DNA of 64,000 nt from Pengzhenrongella sp031582905 (GTDB lineage: Bacteria; Actinomycetota; Actinomycetes; Actinomycetales; Cellulomonadaceae). Below, one piece after another: positions 1 to 8,380 of this stretch. Within the stretch, counting starts at the first letter, position 1, and each line of letters begins with the position of its first letter. The position numbers and the translations under genes are program-made. Location: assembly GCF_031582905.1 (NCBI RefSeq), contig NZ_CP133990.1, positions 2,914,001 through 2,978,000 of the forward strand. Reading direction: 5' to 3'. Below the pieces are notes generated by a model. It worked only from the letters and a program-made list of their open reading frames with translations, had not been told where the DNA came from and did not search any database.

Positions 1-417
1 CTTCTCGCCGAGGGTCGCGGCGGCCTCGTCGACGACGGACTGCACGGAGCCGCCCTCGACCTCGGCCGCGGCGAGCGCCGCCGCGTCCGAGGCGCCGGTG
101 GAGACGGCGGCCGCGAGGACGCGGTCCGCCAGGGCGAGGAACGTGGCGTTCTTCGCGACGAAGTCCGTCTCCGAGTTGATCTCGACGAGGACGCCGACCT
201 GGCCGTCGGCCGAGTCCTGCACGTCGGCGGCCACGAGGCCGTCGGACGCCGCGCGCCCCTCGCGCTTGGAGACGCCCTTGAGACCCTTGACGCGGATGAT
301 CTCCAGCGCCTTGGCCGAGTCGCCCTCGGCCTCGTCGAGCGCCTTCTTGACGTCGAGCATGCCCGCACCGGTGCGCTCGCGGAGCGCCTTGATGTCAGCG
401 GCGGTGTAGTTCGCCAT
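1..417 (-). CDS. tsf: Elongation factor Ts, C-terminal part outside window
   Basis: Guanine-nucleotide exchange factor that recycles EF-Tu-GDP in the cytoplasm. The first 139 residues are visible: the N-terminal UBA-like domain (about residues 1-45, starting MANYTAADIKALRERTG) and the TDFVAKN motif at residues 84-90, which belongs to the EF-Tu contact region. The ATG at 415-417 was chosen because this N-terminus is canonical. The gene lies 36 nt downstream of rpsB on the same strand, the usual rpsB-tsf order. It is truncated only by the window edge; no frameshift is seen in the visible part. Confidence 0.97.
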   Translation of the reverse strand, partial: MANYTAADIKALRERTGAGMLDVKKALDEAEGDSAKALEIIRVKGLKGVSKREGRAASDGLVAADVQDSADGQVGVLVEINSETDFVAKNATFLALADRVLAAAVSTGASDAAALAAAEVEGGSVQSVVDEAAATLGEK

Positions 418-453
418 AGGTGTCAGTCCTCTGTAGTCGGAAGGTGTGCTGCG

Positions 454-1494
454 TCAGGCCTGGTCGGACGCCGTGTCGGCGGCCTGGGCCTCGGCGATCT
501 CCGGGGCGGCAGCCGCAGCGGCGGCGTCGACGGCCGGGGCCGCGTCGTTGCCGGGGGGCGTGGCGACCTCGGCCGGGCCGGGCTGGCCGGGCTGCGTCTC
601 GGTCAGGTCCTCGGCGACCGCGGGGGCCGGCGACTGCGTGGCGTTGACGACCGACTCCGCGGACTCGGTGCCCGGGTTCGTGTCGACGGGCGCCTCGACG
701 GCGGACGGCGAGGCGAGCTCGGCCTCGGAGCCGGCGAGCAGCTCGCGCTCCCACTCGGCCAGCGGCTCCGCGGCGGCGTCCGCACCGGCGGCGGCCTTCC
801 CGGAGTGACGCTGCATGAGGCCCTCGGCGACGGCGTCGGCGATCACGCGGGTCAGCAGGGTGACGGCGCGGATCGCGTCGTCGTTGCCCGGGATCTTGTA
901 GTCGACGACGTCCGGGTCGCAGTTGGTGTCGAGGATCGCGACGATCGGGATGTTGAGCTTGCGCGCCTCGTCGACCGCGAGGTGCTCCTTGTTCGTGTCG
1001 ACGATCCACACGGCGGAGGGCACGCGGCCCATGTCGCGGATGCCGCCCAGGGTCTTGGCGAGCTTGTCCCGCTCGCGACGCATGATGAGCAGCTCCTTCT
1101 TGGTGAAGGAGGAGCCGGCGACGTCGTCGAAGTCGATCTGCTCGAGCTCCTTGAGGCGCTGGAGCCGCTTGTTGACCGTCTGGAAGTTGGTGAGCATCCC
1201 ACCGAGCCAGCGCTGGTTGACGTAGGGCATCCCCACGCGCGCGGCCTGCTCGGCGACGGGCTCCTGCGCCTGCTTCTTCGTCCCGACGAACAGGATGGTG
1301 CCGCCGTGGGCGACGGTCTCCTTGACGAAGTTGTAGGCGGTGTCGATGTACCCGAGCGACTGCTGCAGGTCGACGATGTAGATGCCGTTGCGCTCGGTGA
1401 AGATGAAGCGCTTCATCTTGGGGTTCCAGCGACGGGTCTGGTGCCCGAAGTGGACACCGCTCTCGAGCAGCTGGCGCATGGTCACGACGGCCAT
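454..1494 (-). CDS. rpsB: 30S ribosomal protein S2, with long acidic/Ala-rich tail
   Basis: Small-subunit ribosomal protein. The ATG at 1492-1494 gives MAVVTMRQLLESGVHFGHQ, the conserved S2 N-terminus, with a GAGAGGA ribosome binding site a few bases upstream. The S2 fold is complete by about residue 245 (RHSGKA). About 100 further residues rich in Ala, Glu and Pro follow, making 346 aa, compared with about 240 in E. coli. C-terminal extensions are common in actinobacterial S2, but this one is long. The reading frame stays open for another 970 nt upstream without homology; that is a high-GC artefact and not part of the gene. Confidence 0.97.
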   Translation of the reverse strand: MAVVTMRQLLESGVHFGHQTRRWNPKMKRFIFTERNGIYIVDLQQSLGYIDTAYNFVKETVAHGGTILFVGTKKQAQEPVAEQAARVGMPYVNQRWLGGMLTNFQTVNKRLQRLKELEQIDFDDVAGSSFTKKELLIMRRERDKLAKTLGGIRDMGRVPSAVWIVDTNKEHLAVDEARKLNIPIVAILDTNCDPDVVDYKIPGNDDAIRAVTLLTRVIADAVAEGLMQRHSGKAAAGADAAAEPLAEWERELLAGSEAELASPSAVEAPVDTNPGTESAESVVNATQSPAPAVAEDLTETQPGQPGPAEVATPPGNDAAPAVDAAAAAAAPEIAEAQAADTASDQA

Positions 1495-1864
1495 GGCACG
1501 TCCTCTCGGCGCACACGCGGTGTGCGCACTCGTGCAGGCGGGTCGGTGACGACCCGCGTCGGTTGTCGGCACCGGCCGGGTGGTCGGTGCCCCTGGCGCC
1601 CGTCCGTGCTGACGCCGGCAAGGCCGGACCGCTGTCAGTACGGCGTCCCGTGGCCGCAGGCCGTCGGACCGGGGTCCGAGGCGGCTGGCGGCGTGGTGAG
1701 GGCGCGCGAAGTCGACCGGCTCAGGCCGGTCGCGACCCCTACTGTACCGGACGGCGCTGGTCGCCCCGGTGGGCCGCCGCCCCCAACCGGTGTGACGTCG
1801 CCCCCGTCCACCGGCGCCACGCGCGCGGCCGTGCCGCCCCGCCGCCGAGGACGACGGTCGGGCC
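1495..1864. other. Divergent intergenic region between rpsB and the M23 gene
   Basis: This 370-nt gene-free stretch must hold the promoters of rpsB-tsf (minus) and the M23 peptidase gene (plus). On the minus strand a TACAGT -10-like hexamer lies at 1741-1746, but I see no convincing -35 at 16-18 nt. If it is used, rpsB would have a leader of roughly 240 nt. No tRNA or other recognisable RNA was seen. Confidence 0.4.
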
Positions 1865-2549
1865 ATGGTGCGAGCAGCGGCGGTGGTGGCAGCGGTGGTC
1901 GTGGGCGTCTCGCTGGGAGCGGTGGGTGTCGCCGGCGGGGTGGGTACCGGGGGCGCGCCCCCCAGCGGCGACCCGGCGGCCGCATGGGCCGCCGGACCCG
2001 CCGGAGAACCGGACGAGCCCGCCACGGGGGCGGCCACGACAGGGGCGGCGGGGCCGACGTGGCCGCTGGGTGTCGACGCCCCGCCGGCCCTGCGGCCCGC
2101 GGCACCCCGCTCGGCACCCGACGACCCGGCGCCCATCCGGACGTTCGCACTGCCCCTCCCCGCACCGGTCGTCGTCCTCCGCCCGTTCGACGGTCCGGCG
2201 CGACCGTGGGCCCCCGGGCACCGGGGGTGGACCTCGCCGCCCGTCCGGGGCAGCCGGTGCACGCGCCCGGTCCCGGCGTGGTGACGTTCGCCGGCACGGT
2301 GGTCGACCGCGGGGTCCTGACCGTGACGCACGACGACGGCCTGCGGTCGAGCCTCGAACCGGTCGCGGCGTCGGTCGGCGTCGGCCAACGGGTCGTCCGC
2401 GGTCAGGCGGTCGGCTCGGTGGGTGCGGAACCCGGGCACTGCGTGCCCGTGACGTGCCTGCACTGGGGGCTGCGCCGCGGGGAGGAGTACCTGGACCCCA
2501 TGCGCTGGGTGCTCGGCCGCGGACCGGTCGTCCTGCTCCCGCGGGGTGA
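1865..2549 (+). CDS. Secreted M23 (LytM)-family peptidase, degenerate, two frameshifts
   Basis: About 228 aa after repair. The N-terminus is hydrophobic (MVRAAAVVAAVVVGVSLGA), consistent with a signal peptide or anchor; a Pro/Ala-rich linker and a C-terminal M23 domain follow. The first zinc-site motif HRGVD (HxxxD) is present. The second, normally HxH, reads CLHWGL, so one ligand is replaced by Cys; another Cys sits upstream in GHC. Frameshifts lie at the G run 2223-2227 (one G missing between HRG and VDLAARPG) and at 2543-2546; restoring the second places the stop at 2547-2549, just before the convergent sigma-factor gene, instead of 127 nt inside it. Acts outside the membrane if exported. 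M23 genes next to rpsB are common in actinobacteria. Confidence 0.8.
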
Positions 2550-2570
2550 CGGGACCAGCGGCGAGCGGTG

Positions 2571-3569
2571 TCAGCCGCGCTCGGACTCCGCGAGCGTGGC
2601 GCGCAGGCGCACCATCGCGGCGCTGTGCATCTGGGAGATGCGGGACTCGGTGACCCCGAGGATCCGGCCGATCTCCCCGAGCGTCATGTTCTCGTAGTAG
2701 TAGAGGACCAGGACGATCTTCTCCCGCTCCCCGAGCTGCTCGATCGCGCGCGCGAGCAGGTACTTGGTCTCGCGCGTCTCGAACGTGCCGGCCGGGTCGG
2801 GTGCACGGTCGTCCTGCAGGGTGTCACCGAGCGAGGCGGCGTCCCCGCGCTCGCCGCCGCCGAGCAGCTCGTCGAGCGCCGCGACGTTCACGGTCGCCAC
2901 CTGCGCGAGGACGGCACGCAGCTCGCCCACGCCCATCTCGAGCCGCTGGGCGACCTCGTGCTCGGTGGGCGTCCGCCGCAGCTCGCCCTCGAGCTCGGCG
3001 TAGGCACGGTCCACCGCGCGGGCCTTGGTGCGCACGGAGCGCGGGATCCAGTCGGTCGACCGCAGCTCGTCGATGATCGCGCCGCGGACGCGGGTGCCGG
3101 CGTAGGTCTCGAACTTCACCCCGCGTCCGGGTTCGTACTTCTCGATCGCGTCGATCAGGCCGAACATGCCGGACGAGACGAGGTCGGCGTGCTCGACGCT
3201 GGAGGGCACCCGCATGCCGACCCGGCTGGCGACCGCGGTGACCAGCGGCGCGTAGTGCAGGATCAGCCGTTCGCGCTGCACCCGGTCCCCGGTGGACTTG
3301 TACCGCACCCACGCGTCGGTGATGAGGTCGGCGACGGACGGGTCGGACAGGTCGACCTCGACGTCCAGGTCCACGTCCAGGTCCGCGCTCTCGATGACCG
3401 CCTCGACCTCGGCGACGACCTCCGCGACGCGGTCGTCGTCCTCGAACACCACCGTGGGGTGCGGCGCCCGGGGCCGGGGCAGCGCGTCGCCGCGACCCGG
3501 CGGGGGACCCACCGGTGGCGCCGACGTGGAGGTGGTAGAGCCGTCGCGGGGGCCGTGGCGGTCGCTCAT
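2571..3569 (-). CDS. RNA polymerase sigma factor, WhiG/FliA (sigma-28) family
   Basis: Alternative sigma factor of 332 aa. An acidic, low-complexity N-terminus of about 85 residues precedes sigma region 2 (RERLILHYAPLVTAVASRVG, then DLVSSGMFGLIDAIEKYEPGR and KFETYAGTRVRGAIIDELR), region 3, and region 4 with its helix-turn-helix (MTLGEIGRILGVTESRISQ). The RxxDWIPRSVR motif is typical of the FliA/WhiG group. In actinobacteria such factors direct flagellar or developmental genes, so the target set here cannot be told. The ATG overlaps the xerC stop by ATGA, so the two genes are translationally coupled. The acidic N-terminus is longer than in most FliA proteins. Confidence 0.92.
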   Translation of the reverse strand: MSDRHGPRDGSTTSTSAPPVGPPPGRGDALPRPRAPHPTVVFEDDDRVAEVVAEVEAVIESADLDVDLDVEVDLSDPSVADLITDAWVRYKSTGDRVQRERLILHYAPLVTAVASRVGMRVPSSVEHADLVSSGMFGLIDAIEKYEPGRGVKFETYAGTRVRGAIIDELRSTDWIPRSVRTKARAVDRAYAELEGELRRTPTEHEVAQRLEMGVGELRAVLAQVATVNVAALDELLGGGERGDAASLGDTLQDDRAPDPAGTFETRETKYLLARAIEQLGEREKIVLVLYYYENMTLGEIGRILGVTESRISQMHSAAMVRLRATLAESERG

Positions 3570-4492
3570 GCGCGTGGGTGCGCCTGGCGGAAGGAGTCGC
3601 GCAGCCGGTCGGCGGACACGTGCGTGTAGCGCTGCGTGGTGGCGAGGCTGGCGTGACCGAGGACCTCCTGGACGCTGCGCAGGTCCGACCCGCCGGCGAG
3701 CAGGTGCGTGGCGACGCTGTGGCGCAGCGCGTGCGGGGCGACGTCCGGGACCCCTGCGAGCAGGGCGGCGTCGTGCGCGGCGGCGCGCAGCTGACGCTGG
3801 TCGACCCGTCGGCCGCGACGGCCGAGGTAGAGCGCGGGGCCTGAGCCGTCGACGGCGAGCCGGGGGCGGCCGGTCTCGAGCCAGACGGTGAGCGCCCGGG
3901 CCGCCGGGACACCGAAGGGCACCACCCGCTCCTTGCCGCCCTTGCCCAGGACGCGCAGGGTGCGGTGGGAGAGGTCGGCGTCGTCGACGTCGGCGCCCGC
4001 CACCTCCCCCACCCGGGCCCCGGTCGCGTAGAGCAGCTCGAGCGCCGACCAGTCACGCAGGTGGATCGGGTCACCGTCGTCGGCGCGGGTCCGGGCGACC
4101 TCGAGCAGGCGGGCGGCCGGCTCGACGTCCAGCACGACGGGCAGCGCGACCGGGGTCCGAGCCGACGCCAGCCGCAGTGCCGGGTTCTCCGTCACCCGGC
4201 CGGTGCGGTGCGCCCAGGTGAAGAAGGAGCGCACCGCCGCCGCCCGGCGCGCCAGGGTCGCGCGACTGAGGTCTCCCTCGACCATGGTGGCGAGCCACTC
4301 CCGCAGCAGGGCGAGGTCCACCTCCTCGAGCCCCCGTCGGCCGCGGTCCTGCGCGAAGCGCACGAGGTGCGTGAGGTCGCCGACGTAGGCGCGGACCGTG
4401 TGCTCGGACAGGCCCCGCTGGAGGGCGAGGTGCTCCGCGAACGCGTCGAGCGGCGCCACGGAGGCGTCGTCGACGTCGGCGGGCGGATGCAT
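3566..4492 (-). CDS. xerC: Site-specific tyrosine recombinase XerC
   Basis: Acts with XerD at dif sites to resolve chromosome dimers. 308 aa, normal for the family. The N-terminal SAM-like core-binding domain (HLALQRGLSEHTVRAYVGDL) is followed by the catalytic domain carrying all pentad residues: Arg in ATGARVGE, His and Arg in HALRHS, His in LGHAS, and the nucleophile Tyr in RYTHVS. The ATG at 4490-4492 (MHPPADVDD) was preferred; the frame stays open upstream only because frameshifted dprA runs into it, giving a false dprA-xerC fusion. Its stop overlaps the sigma-factor start. Confidence 0.95.
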   Translation of the reverse strand: MHPPADVDDASVAPLDAFAEHLALQRGLSEHTVRAYVGDLTHLVRFAQDRGRRGLEEVDLALLREWLATMVEGDLSRATLARRAAAVRSFFTWAHRTGRVTENPALRLASARTPVALPVVLDVEPAARLLEVARTRADDGDPIHLRDWSALELLYATGARVGEVAGADVDDADLSHRTLRVLGKGGKERVVPFGVPAARALTVWLETGRPRLAVDGSGPALYLGRRGRRVDQRQLRAAAHDAALLAGVPDVAPHALRHSVATHLLAGGSDLRSVQEVLGHASLATTQRYTHVSADRLRDSFRQAHPRA

Positions 4493-4609
4493 GGCGTCTA
4501 CCGTGACGTCCGTCGCCCGCAGCGACAAGGCCAACACCCCTGTGGCAGGGCCTTTCCCGTCCCCGGGAGCCCGATCCGCGGCTTTTGCCCCGTGCCCGGT
4601 GACCGACGC

Positions 4610-4625
4610 CGTGACCAAAGTCACA
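4610..4625 (-). promoter_or_regulatory. CRP/GlxR-like palindrome upstream of xerC
   Basis: On the minus strand this reads TGTGACTTTGGTCACG, matching the TGTGA-N6-TCACA pattern of CRP-family regulators with one mismatch. It lies about 120 nt upstream of the xerC start, in the 157-nt gap after dprA, so a regulated promoter for xerC plus the sigma gene is possible. Only the palindrome is seen; function is inferred. Confidence 0.35.
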
Positions 4626-4649
4626 ACATCGTGCGACCGGCGGTCGCGT

Positions 4650-5906
4650 TCAGGTCCCGGCACGTGGGACCCGTCGCGTGCGCCGCCATCCACCCGCCTC
4701 GCTGAGCGCCAGCCCGTCGAGCTCCAGCAAGCCCAGGACACCCCGGACCTCCGCCTCGCCGAGACCGCTGGCGCGGGCGATCGACGCCACCGACGCCGCG
4801 CGGGTGATCGGGAGCCCGTCGAGCACGCGGCGCGCCTCCTCGCCCATCCCGTCGCCGTCGGCGTGCGGACCGGGGGCACGGGCGCGAGGTCGGTCCCCAG
4901 GTCCCCGGCGAGCTCGGCGACCTCGGCGGCATCCGTGACGCACACCGCAGACCCGTCGCGCAGGAGCCGGTGGCAGCCGGCGGACGCCATCGACGTCACC
5001 GGTCCGGGGACCGCGCCGACCGGCCGCAGCATCGCGAGCGCGTGCCCCGACGTGCTCAGGGCCCCGGAGCGCCAGGCCGCCTCCACGACCACGGTGGCGC
5101 GGCTCGCCCCGGCGATGAGGCGGTTGCGCAGCAGGAAGCGGGTACGGCTGGGCACGCTGCCGGGCGGCACCTCGCTGACCACCGCCCCGCCGGTCTCCAC
5201 GACCCGCCGCAGCAGCGGGGCGTTGCCCGCCGGGTAGGGCCGGTCCACCCCGCCGGCGAGCAGGACGACCGTCGGCGCTCCGGCGACCACCGCACCGCGG
5301 TGCGCGGCGGCATCGATGCCGTAGGCCCCGCCGGAGACGACCGTGAACCGCCGGTCCGCGAGCCCGGTGGCGAGCTCGCCCGCGACGTGGTCGCCGTACG
5401 CGGTGGACGCGCGCGCGCCGACGAGGGCGACCGACCGCCGCACGAGCGACCCGAGAGCACTCTCCCCGCACCCAGAGGCAGGCCGGAGCGGTGGCGCCGA
5501 GGTCGTCGAGCCCCGCCGGCCAGGACTCCTGGCCCGGGTGCAGCAGCGTGCCACCGAGGGTCTCGAGCAGGTCGAGGTCGCGGCGCGGGTCGAGGCCGGG
5601 CCAGCGCGGCGCCCACCGCACGACCGCGGCACCGAGGCGGCGTCGTCCGCCGGGGTCCACCGGCCCCGCGTGCTCGGTCAGGCGGTCGAGGTGCCGGTCC
5701 GTGACCGCCGGTGCTCCTCCGCCGCAGGCGGCTGGGCCGTCCGGACCGTCCCCGAGCACGTCCTGCACCCAGTCGAGCGCCCCGACGGCCCCCAGGACGC
5801 CCACGAGCGTGCCGGCGGTGGTGTCCCCCGGCTCCGCCAGGCGGCTCCAGGCGGCGCGGGCGCACCGCTCGTCGTCGCGCCACGGCGGCCGCGAGCGCGC
5901 GGTCAT
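4650..5906 (-). CDS. dprA: DNA-processing protein DprA/Smf, two frameshifts
   Basis: Single-stranded DNA-binding RecA loader linked to natural transformation; widely conserved even where competence is unknown. About 419 aa after repair. The N-terminal segment (MTARSRPPWRDDERCAR) is followed by LWVRGE, the Rossmann-like core VALVGARASTAYG, SGGAYGIDAAAH and SRTRFLLRNRLIAG, and a C-terminal winged-helix-like segment (ITRAASVASIARASGLGEAEVR). Breaks lie at the C run 5463-5466 (two bases missing) and at 4872-4876 (one missing), so the middle third is in a different frame. The start ATG overlaps the comM stop (ATGA). Confidence 0.93.
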   Translation of the reverse strand: MTARSRPPWRDDERCARAAWSRLAEPGDTTAGTLVGVLGAVGALDWVQDVLGDGPDGPAACGGGAPAVTDRHLDRLTEHAGPVDPGGRRRLGAAVVRWAPRWPGLDPRRDLDLLETLGGTLLHPGQESWPAGLDDLGATAPACLWVRGECSRVARAAVGRPRRRARVHRVRRPRRGRARHRARGPAVHGRLRRGLRHRCRRAPRCGGRRSADGRPARRRGGPALPGGQRPAAAAGRGDRRGGGQRGAARQRAQPYPLPAAQPPHRRGEPRHRGRGGGLALRGPEHVGARARDAAAGRRGPRTGDVDGVRRLPPAPARRVCGVRHGCRRGRRARRGPGDRPRARAPGPHADGDGMGEEARRVLDGLPITRAASVASIARASGLGEAEVRGVLGLLELDGLALSEAGGWRRTRRVPRAGT

Positions 5907-7440
5907 GCCCCCACCTGCCCGCGGGTCCGCAGCAGGAGCCCCTGCCCGACGTCGGCGCGTCCGGGAGCAGCCCGCCCCGCGAGGTCGGCCAGCGTCCACG
6001 CGACCCGCAGCACGCGGTCGACGCCGCGCAGGCTCAGCAGCCCGCGGTCGAGCGCACGGTCCAGCTCGGTGAACAGCGCCGGCTGCCCGCGCAGGGCGGC
6101 GCGCATCCAGTGCCCGGGCACCTCGGCGTTCGTCCGCCACGGGGTGCCGGCGAGCCGCTCCGCCTGCCGGCGGCGCGCGGCGTGGACGCGGGCGGCGACC
6201 GCGGCGGTGCTCTCCCCCGCCACCGCGCCGTCGATCTGCGCCCGGGACGCGGCGTGCACCTCGACCTGCAGATCGACACGGTCCAGCAGCGGCCCGGAGA
6301 GACGGGACCAGTAGCGGCGTCGGGCGATCGGGGCGCACACGCAGTCCAGGCCCTTGCCGACCGCCTTGCCGCACGGGCAGGGGTTGGCGGCGAGCACGAG
6401 CTGGAAGCGGGCGGGGTACCGGGCCGTCCCGCCGGCTCGCTGGATGACGAGCTCGCCGTGCTCGAGCGGCTGCCGCAGCGTCTGCAGCACGCCCGGGGAG
6501 AACTCCGGTGCCTCGTCCATGAACAGCACACCGCGGTGGGCGCGCGACGCCGCCCCGGGGCGCGGCACCCCCGACCCGCCGCCGATGACGGCGGCCGCGG
6601 TCGCGGTGTGGTGCGGGTCCTCGAACGGGGGCCGACGCAGCAGCCCACCCGCGGGGTTGAAGGTGCCCGCCACCGAGTGCACCGCGGTCACCTCGACGGC
6701 CTCGTCCTCGGCGAGGTCGGGCAGGAGGCCCGGCAGCCGCGCCGCGAGCATCGTCTTGCCGGCCCCGGGCGGGCCGACCATGAGCAGGTGGTGCCCGCCC
6801 GCCGCGGCGACCTCCAGGGCGGCCCGGGCCTCGTGCTGCCCGAGCACCTCGGCGAGGTCGGGCGGTGCACCACGCGGGGTCGGCGCAGCCGCGAGGAGCG
6901 CGGGCGGCACCGCGACCGGCTCCGGGACGTCCGCGCCGAGCCGCCACGCCACCTCGAGCAGCGTGTCCGCCGCCAGGACCTGCGCGCCGGGGACCAGTCG
7001 CGCCTCGGCGGCGTTGCCGGCCGGGACGACGACCCGGACGTGCCCGGCGGCGACCGCCGCGGCGACGGCGGGCAGCACCCCCGCACCGGACGGAGCCGAC
7101 CGTCGAGCCCGAGCTCGCCGAGGTGGACCACGGGCGCGGCGCGGGCGGGGTCCAGGGCGCCGGCCCCGGCCAGCATGGCGACCGCGATCGCGAGGTCGAA
7201 GGCGGACCCTGCCTTGGGCAGCGACGCGGGCGACAGGTTGACGGTGATGCGGCGCTGCGGCCAGCCCAGCCCGGAGGACGTGACCGCCGCCCGGACCCGG
7301 TCCCGGGACTCGGCGAGCGCCGTGTCCGGCAGGCCGACGAGGGTGAAGCCGGGGACGGACGCGGCCAGGTGCGCCTCGACCTCGACGAGGTGCCCGGACA
7401 TCCCGAGCAGGCTCACCGCCAGGGTCCGCCCGAGGCCCAT
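5903..7440 (-). CDS. comM: ComM/YifB-type Mg chelatase-like AAA+ ATPase, one frameshift
   Basis: AAA+ helicase of the ComM family, which drives branch migration during integration of transforming DNA in bacteria where it has been studied. About 512 aa after repair. An N-terminal Lon-like domain (MGLGRTLAVSLLGMSG, VNLSPASLPKAGSAFDLAIA) is followed by Walker A GPPGAGKTML, Walker B GVLFMDEAPEF, the cluster NPCPCGKAVGKGLDCVC, and a C-terminal helical lid. The frame breaks at the C run 7078-7082 (VRG to VLPAV). Start chosen at ATG 7438-7440, which overlaps the yraN stop. It is grouped with yraN and dprA, a standard bacterial cluster. Confidence 0.94.
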
Positions 7441-7796
7441 CAGACGATCCCGACGAGGTGCTCGACGTGGGCGGCACCGCTGCGTGGGACGAGCACCGCG
7501 ATGACGTCGATGCGGATGGACCGCGGGCGGACGTCGTGCGCGGCGACCCACTGCGCCGTCAGGCGTCGCAGCCGGGCCACCTTGCGCGCGGTCACCGCCT
7601 CGGCCGGATGGCCGAAGCCCACACCGCGGCGAGTCTTGACCTCGACCGTGACCAGGGCCGTGCCGTCCAGGGCGACGATGTCGAGCTCACCATCCGCGCC
7701 GCGCCAGTTCCGGTCCAGGACCTGCCACCCGGCGTCCTGCACGAACCGCGTCGCGACGTTCTCGCCGTACCGCCCCACCGCGTCCTTGGCGCGCAC
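7440..7796 (-). CDS. YraN/UPF0102 family predicted nuclease-fold protein
   Basis: 118 aa; matches UPF0102 in length and motifs. The PD-(D/E)xK-like core is visible: GADGELDIVALDG followed by VTVEVKTRRG, with Asp, Glu and Lys in the expected places. No enzymatic activity is firmly established for the family; conserved position beside rnhB, comM and dprA suggests a DNA-processing role. The stop overlaps the comM start (TGATG). Confidence 0.93.
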   Translation of the reverse strand: MRAKDAVGRYGENVATRFVQDAGWQVLDRNWRGADGELDIVALDGTALVTVEVKTRRGVGFGHPAEAVTARKVARLRRLTAQWVAAHDVRPRSIRIDVIAVLVPRSGAAHVEHLVGIV

Positions 7797-7952
7797 GTGA
7801 CCACCTCCACGACCGAGCGTCGCGGTCGGGCACCGGTCCCCGCGGAACCGGCGGTGGACGGTGTGGACGACGCCGCGCGGAGCCGGCCCTGGGTCGGACG
7901 CACCGGGGCGCGGGCTCGCGACAGGCGCGGCCGGATCGTCGCGCGGGGGTGC

Positions 7953-7972
7953 GACGGTGCCGGAGCACCGTC
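7953..7972 (-). terminator. Hairpin after the DUF2469 gene
   Basis: Perfect 8-bp stem (GACGGTGC / GCACCGTC) with a CGGA tetraloop, about 12 nt past the DUF2469 stop in the direction of transcription. There is no U tract, as often in high-GC actinobacteria. The rest of the 188-nt gap to yraN shows nothing recognisable. Confidence 0.45.
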
Positions 7973-7984
7973 ACGGGCGGCCGG

Positions 7985-8308
7985 TCAGCGGGGGAACGCG
8001 CTCCCGCCGGACAGGTCGAGCTCGGCCTTGGCGAGCTCCTCGACGTTGACGTCCTTGAACGTCACGACCCGCACCGACTTCACGAACCGGGCCGAGCGGT
8101 ACACGTCCCACACCCAGGCGTCACCGAGCCGGAGCTCGAAGTACACCTCCCCGGCGGCCGAACGCACCTGCAGGTCGACCTGGTTGGCGAGGTAGAACCG
8201 TCGCTCGGTCTCCACGACGTACGCGAACAGGCCCACCACGTCGCGGTACTCGCGATACAGGGCGAGCTCCATGTCCGTCTCGTAGTTCTCGAGGTCCTCC
8301 GCGCTCAC
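7985..8308 (-). CDS. DUF2469 family protein
   Basis: Small conserved actinobacterial protein of 107 aa, function unknown. The sequence matches the family nearly end to end: SAEDLENYETDMELALYREYRDVVGLF, FYLANQVDLQVRS, DAWVWDVYR and VTFKDVNVEELAK. The GTG at 8306-8308 is chosen because family members begin MSAEDLE; in-frame upstream starts such as ATG at about 8323 cannot be excluded. It lies between rnhB and yraN, its usual neighbours. Confidence 0.9.
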   Translation of the reverse strand: MSAEDLENYETDMELALYREYRDVVGLFAYVVETERRFYLANQVDLQVRSAAGEVYFELRLGDAWVWDVYRSARFVKSVRVVTFKDVNVEELAKAELDLSGGSAFPR

Positions 8309-8341
8309 CGCACCATCATGGACCATCCCCACGGCGTCCGG

Positions 8342-8370
8342 CGTCACGCGTCCGGCGGGGACGCGTGACG
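8342..8370 (-). terminator. Strong hairpin between rnhB and the DUF2469 gene
   Basis: Perfect 12-bp inverted repeat CGTCACGCGTCC / GGACGCGTGACG with a 5-nt loop, starting 11 nt after the rnhB stop. Likely the terminator or processing end of the lepB-rnhB unit; no U run follows. Confidence 0.6.
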
Positions 8371-8380
8371 GCGAGGACGC

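Noticed and set aside
454..2463. 669-codon frame that extends rpsB upstream
   Set aside because: The S2 N-terminus with its ribosome binding site is at 1494; the extension has no homology and overlaps the M23 gene on the other strand.
3566..5632. Apparent DprA-XerC fusion protein
   Set aside because: The DprA middle segment is in the xerC frame because of a lost base pair of Gs; its real C-terminus (ADGDGMGEEARRV) is in another frame and ends at 4650, leaving a 157-nt gap before xerC.
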